From Clostridia bacterium (lineage in GTDB: Bacteria; Bacillota; Clostridia; UBA1381; UBA9506): a stretch of 64,000 nt of DNA. This document shows, piece by piece, positions 1 through 6,518 of this stretch (its first letter is position 1; every line of letters begins with the position of its first letter). The stretch covers positions 1 to 64,000 of the forward strand of contig JAFQAZ010000003.1 of NCBI GenBank assembly GCA_017416855.1. Reading direction: 5' to 3'. The position numbers and the translations under genes are program-made. Below the pieces are notes generated by a model. That model saw only the letters and a program-made list of their open reading frames with translations, was not told where the DNA came from and did not search any database.

Positions 1-735
1 CAATGCATTATATAGAGCAGTTACGATATATGGAACAGGATTTCTGACTTGAATTTCAACCTTACCATCAACCAATTTTCTCGGCATATTATTATCGACA
101 TAGACGATATGTTCGTAGCTGATATTTTCTAATCGCTTGCGAACAATTTCACGAGGAACGATTTCGCCGCCAACCGAAATTGATTCTGAATTAAACATAA
201 TTTCAAGTGCCGATTCATAATTCTTTTTTGTCAGACCTTCGAGTTCATATGTTTCTGCTCGATCCATCAAATCTTCTATTGATGATAGATGGTTATTAAT
301 AAAATAATTAATAATTTTATTTATAAATTTATTGCAGTCGTATGACACACCACCCTTGGACTTTTCACAACCACAGGGTAGATCGTTAGGTGTACTAGAG
401 GTGGTATTTGAAACGACCTCATCAGGTTTTTCTGCGACCTGCATAGTGGTCTTTTCACACACCACATATAAATTGGAACCAGCACTGCCATTTTCTTTTG
501 TGCGGTTAGTCTTATTGATAATTTTAAGTTCATTCAAATGCTTAATTGCATTCTTTACTTTTGTTTCGCCTATGCCGATTTTCTCTGCAATGGTATTGTA
601 TGACGGAAAGCAAATACCATCGTCATCTGCCAGCATAAGAAGATAGCAAAGAACTCTAAATTCATAGGGATCAATCTCTGTATTTGTAATGTGTTTGTTT
701 AGTACAATCGTAAAATTTTCAGTATATATTTTCAT
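1..735 (-). CDS. Helix-turn-helix replication-initiator-like protein, DUF6017 type (3' end outside window)
   Basis: An open frame of 245 codons starts at 735 behind a good AGGAGG site at 744-749 and runs off the left edge, so the C-terminus is missing. Residues 1-75 look like a winged helix-turn-helix of the replication-initiator A kind: the segment around YNTIAEKIGIGETKVKNAIK reads as the recognition helix. After a low-complexity linker, residues about 155-245 carry the pattern seen in DUF6017 proteins, with ISVGGEIVPREIV, a YEHI-YV step and YIVTALYNA at the edge. Such proteins sit in integrative conjugative elements and plasmids of Clostridia, where they are thought to act in replication or its control. 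The family call rests on motif recall, and the role is inferred. Its presence suggests the window borders a mobile element. Confidence 0.7.
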   Translation of the reverse strand, partial: MKIYTENFTIVLNKHITNTEIDPYEFRVLCYLLMLADDDGICFPSYNTIAEKIGIGETKVKNAIKHLNELKIINKTNRTKENGSAGSNLYVVCEKTTMQVAEKPDEVVSNTTSSTPNDLPCGCEKSKGGVSYDCNKFINKIINYFINNHLSSIEDLMDRAETYELEGLTKKNYESALEIMFNSESISVGGEIVPREIVRKRLENISYEHIVYVDNNMPRKLVDGKVEIQVRNPVPYIVTALYNAL

Positions 736-821
736 AAAAGTATGCCTCCTTTTTGCATTAAAAAAAGCCGCATCATTTCAATACGACTTAATCAAATATT
801 AAATTGAAGCCTTTTTGAGCA

Positions 822-858
822 AAAGAAAAAGTACAGCTATTTTTCAATAACTGTACTT
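822..858 (-). terminator. Rho-independent terminator after the ECF S component gene
   Basis: An 8-bp inverted repeat (aagtacag at 829-836, ctgtactt at 851-858) is followed on the minus strand by a T-rich run. It lies about 75 nt past the stop of the 932-1516 gene. A second pair of arms (aaaaaagccg at 761-770 and cggctttttt at 871-880) encloses it, so a larger alternative fold is possible in the leader of the 735 gene. Confidence 0.65.
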
Positions 859-931
859 ATTTCTCTCAATCGGCTTTTTTCGGAAACATCCTTTTGAGAA
901 ACACGCCTTGAGGTTCTTTTTTTATGTCTTT

Positions 932-1516
932 TTATGCTTTTTTTCTGATATTAAGTAATCTTACAACCACCGGGCTCAGCACAATGTTCGTACCCAGTTC
1001 AAACAAAAAGTTTGCACCAACCAGGCCCAAAATCATATAGGCTCCCACATCGGCAAAGCCTGCTGCTTGCCCCCAGCCTGCAATGGTATCCATAAAGAAA
1101 ATCAGGCAACCCAGCAAAAACACGCCGGTGTTTACCACGGGACAAACCACAGCTGCTACAGCCACAGCCAGATAACGGTTCACATTCTCAAGCAGCTTAT
1201 AAGCCAGACCGGAAAGAAGCCCGCAAAGAATACCCTTTGCCAGCACGGTAACCACCGTGCCCAAAACATCCACGGTTAAAAAGGCCGCCGCATCGCCGCT
1301 TGCCAAAACCACAATACCGAACATCAATCCCAGCCAGGCAGCAACGCCCACGCCGCAGGTTCCGGCACCGATAACAATGGGAATCAGTACCAATGAGATG
1401 GAAAACTGGCCGAAATGGATAAAAGAACCCATCATCTGCAACAGTACCACCATTGCCGTTAGCACGGCGCCCAGCACCAAGGTCTTGGTTGACATTCTCC
1501 TCTTTTCTGTGTTCAT
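932..1516 (-). CDS. ECF transporter S component, probably pantothenate (PanT-like)
   Basis: This is a 194-residue, very hydrophobic protein with about six membrane segments. The opening basic stretch MNTEKRRMSTKTLVLGAVLTA is typical of substrate-binding S components of energy-coupling-factor importers, which need shared EcfA, EcfA' and EcfT subunits encoded elsewhere. Substrate cannot be read from the sequence, but the gene follows coaX by 85 nt in the same direction, and PanT-type S components are often found beside coaX, so pantothenate is the best guess. A good AGGAGG site precedes the start. The short hairpin at 1576-1593 between the genes lacks a T-run and is not a convincing terminator. 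Confidence 0.8.
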   Translation of the reverse strand: MNTEKRRMSTKTLVLGAVLTAMVVLLQMMGSFIHFGQFSISLVLIPIVIGAGTCGVGVAAWLGLMFGIVVLASGDAAAFLTVDVLGTVVTVLAKGILCGLLSGLAYKLLENVNRYLAVAVAAVVCPVVNTGVFLLGCLIFFMDTIAGWGQAAGFADVGAYMILGLVGANFLFELGTNIVLSPVVVRLLNIRKKA

Positions 1517-1601
1517 AAAAAATTCCTCCTTGCTGTCGCCCGCCTACGCGGTGCAACGCATACATTTTTTTATACACTTTCCAAAAGGAAAGAATATAGC
1601 A

Positions 1602-2366
1602 TTATTTATTTTTCTGATATAAAATGTTCAGCCCCTTCAGCACCAAATTCTCATCGTGCTTAATTTCGTGCTTACAATGGCAGATAATGGTTTTCGAAAG
1701 TCCGCCGGTGGCATAAACAGGAAGACTCTCTCCCACCTCTTCATTATACCGGTCAATCATGCCGTCAATCATTGAGGCATTGCCGAACACCACGCCGGAG
1801 CGCATACAATCAATGGTATTTTTGCCAATGACGGATTTCGGTGCTTCCAGACTGATTTGAGGAAGTTGCGCCGTTCCGCTGGCCAATGCCTTTAAGGCAA
1901 TGTTCACGCCGGGGATGATGGATGCACCACAAAAGGCACCGTTTTTGTCTATGAGCATGAGTTTAGTGGCTGTGCCCATATCAATCACCAAAGACGGGCT
2001 GCCGTAAATATGATGGGCCGCCACACAGGCACAGATTAAATCTGCTCCCACCGAGGCCGGATTATCACAATGCAGATTAATGCCGGTTTTCATTCCGGGA
2101 CCAACCATAATGGCACTAATGCCATAAGCCATTAGAAGCGCCTGCTTCATCACGCTGTTTAAAGGCGGCACAACGGAAGCAATGATAGCACCTTCCACAT
2201 TGGTTTCCTCCACCTCGTGGAGCTTTAGCACGCTGCGGATTTTAGTGGCATATTCATCCTCCGTTTTGTTGGCATTGGTGGCAATGCGAGCCACAAACGA
2301 AAGCTTGTCTCCCTCAAAACCACCGATTACAATATTGGTGTTGCCGATATCAATTGCTAAAACCAT
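1602..2366 (-). CDS. coaX: Type III pantothenate kinase
   Basis: The enzyme phosphorylates pantothenate with ATP, the first step of coenzyme A synthesis, in the cytoplasm. The sequence shows the ASKHA-fold signatures of CoaX: AIDIGNTNIVIG at the N-terminus (phosphate-1 loop), VGADLICA with the catalytic-site Asp, IDMGTATK (phosphate-2) and ATGGLS near the C-terminus. The length of about 254 residues is normal. I chose the ATG at 2366 because the transcript should start near 2395, the upstream ATG at 2384 has AAGG almost touching it, and the 2366 start has GGGTGA at a workable distance. The downstream ECF gene is probably co-transcribed, joining uptake with activation of pantothenate. Confidence 0.93.
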   Translation of the reverse strand: MVLAIDIGNTNIVIGGFEGDKLSFVARIATNANKTEDEYATKIRSVLKLHEVEETNVEGAIIASVVPPLNSVMKQALLMAYGISAIMVGPGMKTGINLHCDNPASVGADLICACVAAHHIYGSPSLVIDMGTATKLMLIDKNGAFCGASIIPGVNIALKALASGTAQLPQISLEAPKSVIGKNTIDCMRSGVVFGNASMIDGMIDRYNEEVGESLPVYATGGLSKTIICHCKHEIKHDENLVLKGLNILYQKNK

Positions 2367-2401
2367 ACGTTCACCCACTGACATACCTTATTTTCAAGCC
2401 A

Positions 2402-2430
2402 ATTATACCACCAACACCCGATTTTGTCAA
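2402..2430 (-). promoter_or_regulatory. Consensus sigma-A promoter for coaX
   Basis: On the minus strand TTGACA (2425-2430) and TATAAT (2402-2407) are separated by exactly 17 nt. Both hexamers are perfect. It faces away from the trpB promoter in the same 160-bp spacer. Confidence 0.85.
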
Positions 2431-2454
2431 TTGTACAGAAAATGCAATTTTTAC

Positions 2455-2483
2455 TGGACTTTTCACCATTTTTTTGTTATAAT
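2455..2483 (+). promoter_or_regulatory. Probable promoter for trpB
   Basis: A perfect TATAAT at 2478-2483 has a weak -35 (TGGACT, 2455-2460) 17 nt upstream. The leader to the trpB start is only about 35 nt, too short for a T-box or trp attenuator. Confidence 0.6.
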
Positions 2484-2525
2484 AATTATGTATACTGTTT
2501 TCCGATGGAAAGGACATGAGGAAAA

Positions 2526-3743
2526 ATGATTTTAAAAGACGTAGATTTTAACAACTATTTCAAGAATTATCCCAATGATGAAGGATATTTCGGCAGATAT
2601 GGCGGTTGCTTCGTCTCCGATGAATTAAAGGCCGCTATGAGAGAAATTAACGATGCTTATTTCAACATCTGTCAGTCCAGAAGGTTTATCAGTGAGCTTC
2701 GTCGCATCCGTAAGGAATTTCAGGGTCGTCCCACGCCGATTACTCACTTGGAGAGACTTTCCAATCAGATTGGTAATGTACATATTTACGCTAAGCGTGA
2801 GGATTTAAACCACTCCGGCGCTCATAAGTTAAACCACTGTATGGGTGAAGCGCTCCTTGCCAAATATATGGGCAAGAAAAAAGTCATTGCCGAAACCGGT
2901 GCCGGTCAGCATGGTGTGGCTTTGGCTACTGCTGCTGCCCACTTTGGTCTGGAATGTGACATCTATATGGGCTCAGTGGACATTAAGAAACAGGCTCCCA
3001 ACGTTGCCAGAATGAAAATTTTAGGCGCTAATGTTGTGGAGGTTACTCACGGTCTTGCCACGTTAAAAGAAGCTGTAGACGCTGCTTTTGAGGCTTATGC
3101 CAAGGAATATAAAGATGCCATCTATTGCATCGGTTCTGTACTCGGCCCCCATCCCTTCCCCATGATGGTTCGTGATTTCCAACACGTTGTGGGTGAGGAA
3201 TCCAGAGAGCAGTTCCTTGAAATGACCGGCTATCTGCCCGACTCCATTGTAGCTTGCGTGGGCGGCGGTTCTAATGCTGCCGGCTTCTTCTCCGGATTTT
3301 TAAATGACCCCGTTGATATTTATGGTGTTGAACCCTTAGGCCGTGGTGCAACGCTCGGCGACCATGCCGCCAGCTTAAATTACGGTACCGAAGGCGTTAT
3401 GCACGGCTTTAACAGCATAATGCTGAAGGACGAAAACGGTGAGCCTGCTCCTGTTTATTCTGTTGCCAGCGGCCTTGACTATCCCTCTTCCGGCCCCGAG
3501 CACGCTTTCTGGCAGGAATTGGGCCGCGTGAAATATGATGTGATTGATGATGAAGAAGCCATTGATGCATTCTTCCGTCTGTCCCGCTTAGAGGGCATCA
3601 TCCCGGCCATTGAAAGCTCCCATGCTGTTGCTTATGCTATGAAGCTGGCAAAAGAAAAGAAGCACGGTTCCATTCTGCTGTGCCTCTCCGGCCGCGGCGA
3701 TAAGGATATGGATTATGTATTGGAAAACTTTCCCATGAAATAA
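2526..3743 (+). CDS. trpB: Tryptophan synthase beta chain, stand-alone
   Basis: The 405-residue protein matches TrpB along its length. TrpB joins indole and L-serine with pyridoxal phosphate to make tryptophan. The PLP lysine is K101 in [11 protein letters not shown], the catalytic Glu is E123 in AETGAGQHG, the phosphate loop is GGGSNA, and [13 protein letters not shown] and LSGRGDKD are typical. The active-site loop usually reads HTGAHKINN, so the HSGAHKLNH form is a small departure. There is no trpA or other trp gene nearby. The gene has its own promoter and terminator, so it is a single-gene unit. A free-standing TrpB could salvage indole or be part of a scattered pathway. It is the only plus-strand gene I accept here. 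Confidence 0.92.
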   Translation: MILKDVDFNNYFKNYPNDEGYFGRYGGCFVSDELKAAMREINDAYFNICQSRRFISELRRIRKEFQGRPTPITHLERLSNQIGNVHIYAKREDLNHSGAHKLNHCMGEALLAKYMGKKKVIAETGAGQHGVALATAAAHFGLECDIYMGSVDIKKQAPNVARMKILGANVVEVTHGLATLKEAVDAAFEAYAKEYKDAIYCIGSVLGPHPFPMMVRDFQHVVGEESREQFLEMTGYLPDSIVACVGGGSNAAGFFSGFLNDPVDIYGVEPLGRGATLGDHAASLNYGTEGVMHGFNSIMLKDENGEPAPVYSVASGLDYPSSGPEHAFWQELGRVKYDVIDDEEAIDAFFRLSRLEGIIPAIESSHAVAYAMKLAKEKKHGSILLCLSGRGDKDMDYVLENFPMK

Positions 3744-3783
3744 GGTTGGCTGCTGTAAAATTGCCCAGATCGCCAATCATACA

Positions 3784-3819
3784 AAAAGAGGCTGTAGCAA
3801 AAGCTATAGCCTCTTTTTT
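3784..3819 (+). terminator. Rho-independent terminator of trpB
   Basis: A stem of about 15 bp (aaaaagaggctgtagc against gctatagcctctttttt, one G-U pair, 4-nt loop) starts 40 nt after the trpB stop and ends in T6. The A-rich left side lets it also work for minus-strand transcripts. Confidence 0.9.
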
Positions 3820-3830
3820 ATAATCTTTTT

Positions 3831-4002
3831 ACACATTTTGTGTGGTCTGTGCATGTTTCTACAACCCTTTCAGGGGCTGGACGAAAAATAGTGCAGATTG
3901 GATAAACTGAACCCGAAGCTGTACAAAGGTACTGCGAGTGGTGAAGTTTATTCAAAGTACAAATTTATTTGTACGGTCTGTGCATTTTTCTACAGCCCCT
4001 TT
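3831..4002. repeat. Pair of palindrome-headed direct repeats
   Basis: Two units of about 27 bp, ggtctgtgcat-g/t-tttctaca-a/g-ccc, lie at 3844-3870 and 3975-4002. Each is preceded by its own small palindrome: acacattttgtgt at 3831-3843 and gtacaaat-tt-atttgtac at 3957-3974. The right unit overlaps the last codons and the stop of the radical SAM gene (stop at 3990-3992). The sequence between the units is non-coding as far as I can see. Confidence 0.7.
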
Positions 4003-4883
4003 AAATCAAAGGGCGGTGTATAGTCTAACTTTGCACTTGACTTATCCTGCACATAGGCATTGTCAAACCCTAACGCCAATGCCGCATCAACAACCGAATG
4101 ATATTCAAATGTAGTGATTTTCCGGTTAATCTCGGGATAGTCTTCCAAATGCCCATTGGGAGTATACTGACTCATTAAGCTGAGAATAAAACTCTCCGTG
4201 CCAAACTGTTCTTTCAGGCTTTTTAAAATCTCAATGGAATCCTTCCGGCATCCGGGCAGTACAAGATGACGAACAATCACCCCCGATTGCATCATCCCTT
4301 CTGCATCAAGTTTCGGTGCCCCGCAAAGGGACACCATCTCACAAAGGGCAGCCATTGCGAACTCAAAATAATCCGGTGCCAAGCTATATTTCTTTGAAAA
4401 TTCAGATGATTTATATTTTATATCTGTTAGAAAAATATCAATATATCCCTGCAAAGCCTTAATGATTTCCGGCTTTTCATAGCCACCCAAATTCGCAACA
4501 AAAGGAATGTGCATGTGGCTGCGCACGCGATCGATGGCAGATATAATCTGCGGCAAATATGGCGTTGGGGTGACAAGATTAATGTTGTGCGCACCCTGCT
4601 CCTGAAGTTCAAGAAATATCTCACCAAGCCGTTCAATTGATATCTCTTTCCCAAAACCACCAATACTGATATCATAATTCTGACAGTACCGGCAGGCCAG
4701 ATTGCACCCGCTGAAAAACACCGTGCCCGAACCCGCCCTGCCGCTGATGCAGGGTTCTTCCCAAAAATGCAAAGCCGCTCTTGCCACTTTAATTTTATCG
4801 GTTGCGCCACAAAAGCCAACCGTCTTTGTTCTGTCAACGCCGCAGTTTCTGGGGCACAAGGTACAGTTTTTTAATTGATCCAT
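3990..4883 (-). CDS. PflX-like radical SAM protein (COG1313 type)
   Basis: The protein of about 297 residues has the radical SAM cluster motif CNLACRYCQNY (Cx3Cx2C) near residue 65 and an N-terminal cysteine set CTLCPRNCGVDR...GFC. This combination marks the PflX/COG1313 group related to pyruvate formate-lyase activating enzymes. These are cytoplasmic [4Fe-4S] enzymes that cleave S-adenosylmethionine, and the true substrate of the group is not settled. I prefer the ATG at 4883, eight bases after GGAG; a GTG at 4892 would add three residues. The gene follows hydG by about 70 nt with a terminator-like hairpin between. Its last residues, KGL and stop, lie inside a repeated sequence, so the native C-terminus may have been replaced. 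Confidence 0.82.
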   Translation of the reverse strand: MDQLKNCTLCPRNCGVDRTKTVGFCGATDKIKVARAALHFWEEPCISGRAGSGTVFFSGCNLACRYCQNYDISIGGFGKEISIERLGEIFLELQEQGAHNINLVTPTPYLPQIISAIDRVRSHMHIPFVANLGGYEKPEIIKALQGYIDIFLTDIKYKSSEFSKKYSLAPDYFEFAMAALCEMVSLCGAPKLDAEGMMQSGVIVRHLVLPGCRKDSIEILKSLKEQFGTESFILSLMSQYTPNGHLEDYPEINRKITTFEYHSVVDAALALGFDNAYVQDKSSAKLDYTPPFDLKGL

Positions 4884-4910
4884 CTCAAACACTCCATCCT
4901 TAGCCTACTT

Positions 4911-4951
4911 AAAAATGGTCGACGAAGCGTAAAACCGTTTCGCCGACCATT
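4911..4951 (-). terminator. Terminator after hydG
   Basis: An imperfect 16-bp stem (aatggtcgacgaagcg at 4914-4929 against cgtttcgccgaccatt at 4936-4951) lies 3 nt beyond the hydG stop and is followed on the minus strand by T5. Some read-through into the next gene is possible. Confidence 0.75.
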
Positions 4952-4954
4952 GTA

Positions 4955-6403
4955 TCAGAACCTGAAATCTCTACGATTGGAGTTCTTAATATCCTCAATG
5001 TTTTGTTTTGCAATACCCTTAACCTTTTCCTTAGGAATCTTCTCCAACTCCTGCTCAATCATCCGATAGCCAACTTCTTTGGTTTCGGGGGTTGCATAAT
5101 CCTCTAAAAATTCCGTTAAGGTCATAAGGGCATTGGGGTGACAGCAGTTTAAAATCTGCCCAGTTTTACAAAGCTGCATAAAACGGTCACCGGTTCTGCC
5201 TTCGCGGTAGCAAGCCGTACAGAAAGAGGGAATAAAGCCCATTTCCATCAGCCAGCGCACCACCTCATCTAATGTACGGGAATCGGACACATCGAACTGC
5301 TCCGTATCGTGGGGGCGTTCTTCTTCCGTATAACCACCAACGGAGGTGCGGGAAGCACCGCTGATCTGGGAAATACCCACCCGAAGGGCCTTAGCACGAA
5401 CCTCTTCTGATTCTCTGGTGGAAATAATCATGCCTGTGTAAGGCACCGCCATACGGATGCAGGCAATAATCTTAGTGAAAATTTCATCTGAAATGCCGTT
5501 GTCAAAAGCAGAGGGGTCAATGTCGCTGGCACGCTTTAAACGGGGCACGCTGATGGTGTGAGGACCCACACCGTGAACCGCTTCTAAGTGCTCAGCGTGC
5601 ATTAAAAGGCCGGCAAATTCGTATTTATAAAGCTCTAAGCCAAAGAGAACGCCTAGGCCTACATCGTCAATACCGCCTTCCATGGCACGGTCCATTGCCT
5701 CCGTATGGTACGCATAGTTATGCTTGGGACCGGTGGGATGCAGTTGCTCATAGCTTTCCTTGTGATAGGTTTCCTGGAACAGAATGTAGGTACCAATGCC
5801 GGCTTCCTTCAACTTGCGGTAATTTTCCACCGTGGTGGCCGCAATGTTCACATTCACGCGGCGGATATCACCATTTTTGTGATGAACGCTGTAAATAGTG
5901 TTAATGCAGTCTAAAATATATTCAATGGGGTTATTCACCGGGTCTTCGCCGGATTCAATTGCCAGGCGCTTATGGCCCATATCCTGCAGAGCGATAACCT
6001 CAGCACGAACCTCTTCCTGGGTCAGCTTTTTACGGGGAATTTCCTTATTCTGATGATGATAAGGACAATACACACAACCGTTTACGCAGTAATTAGAAAG
6101 ATATAACGGCGCAAACATAACGATGCGATTGCCATAAAACGCCAGTTTGATTTCTTCTGCAATTTTATACATCTCCTGAATTTTTTCAGGAATTTCACAA
6201 GCCAGTAATACAGATGCCTCACGGTGGGTTAAACCCTCACAATGCATACCGGTTTCAGTCTTCTTCGGTCTTGCTTTTTCAAGCAGGCTGTCAATCAATT
6301 CAATATTGTTCTTGTTTTCTTCTGCATACTTAAGCGTATCTAAAATCTCTTCATGGCTGATGAATTCTTCTGCCTTCAAAGATTTGGGGTTAAATTTTGC
6401 CAT
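4955..6403 (-). CDS. hydG: [FeFe]-hydrogenase maturation tyrosine lyase HydG
   Basis: HydG is a radical SAM enzyme that splits tyrosine to p-cresol, CO and cyanide and builds the Fe-CO-CN unit of the hydrogenase H-cluster. The N-terminal cluster motif is CVNGCVYC (Cx3Cx2C). The C-terminal motif begins CTAC and, after 22 residues, reaches the second Cys of NCCHPNA, which is exactly Cx2Cx22C. This separates HydG from ThiH. Length from the chosen start is 482 residues, normal for the family. I start at the ATG of MAKFNPKSL with AAGGG upstream; an in-frame extension to 6478 crosses the promoter. HydE, HydF and the hydrogenase are not in the window. A clear promoter and terminator suggest a single-gene or two-gene unit with the radical SAM gene downstream. 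Confidence 0.95.
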   Translation of the reverse strand: MAKFNPKSLKAEEFISHEEILDTLKYAEENKNNIELIDSLLEKARPKKTETGMHCEGLTHREASVLLACEIPEKIQEMYKIAEEIKLAFYGNRIVMFAPLYLSNYCVNGCVYCPYHHQNKEIPRKKLTQEEVRAEVIALQDMGHKRLAIESGEDPVNNPIEYILDCINTIYSVHHKNGDIRRVNVNIAATTVENYRKLKEAGIGTYILFQETYHKESYEQLHPTGPKHNYAYHTEAMDRAMEGGIDDVGLGVLFGLELYKYEFAGLLMHAEHLEAVHGVGPHTISVPRLKRASDIDPSAFDNGISDEIFTKIIACIRMAVPYTGMIISTRESEEVRAKALRVGISQISGASRTSVGGYTEEERPHDTEQFDVSDSRTLDEVVRWLMEMGFIPSFCTACYREGRTGDRFMQLCKTGQILNCCHPNALMTLTEFLEDYATPETKEVGYRMIEQELEKIPKEKVKGIAKQNIEDIKNSNRRDFRF

Positions 6404-6440
6404 ACTGATCATCCCTTGTTCTAAAAAATATTCTTCTTTT

Positions 6441-6468
6441 ATTATATCATAATTTACCGTAAAATCAA
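6441..6468 (-). promoter_or_regulatory. Promoter for hydG
   Basis: TTGATT (6463-6468) and TATAAT (6441-6446) on the minus strand, 16-nt spacer. It lies just after the terminator of the preceding operon. Confidence 0.75.
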
Positions 6469-6481
6469 CTGTTTGCAATAT

Positions 6482-6514
6482 AAAAAGGCTGTAAAATCTT
6501 TTTACAGCCTTTTA
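6482..6514 (-). terminator. Terminator of the 11-gene operon
   Basis: A perfect 14-bp stem (aaaaggctgtaaaa, 3-nt loop, ttttacagcctttt) begins 5 nt past the stop of the peptidase-acetyltransferase gene and ends in T5. Confidence 0.92.
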
Positions 6515-6518
6515 GTTC

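Noticed and set aside
1517-1601. Riboswitch before the ECF S component gene
   Set aside because: The spacer is only 85 nt, with one short hairpin and no conserved riboswitch core that I can recognise.
2367-2384. Upstream ATG of coaX as the start
   Set aside because: It has no properly spaced ribosome binding site and lies about 11 nt from the predicted transcript start; the ATG at 2366 fits better.
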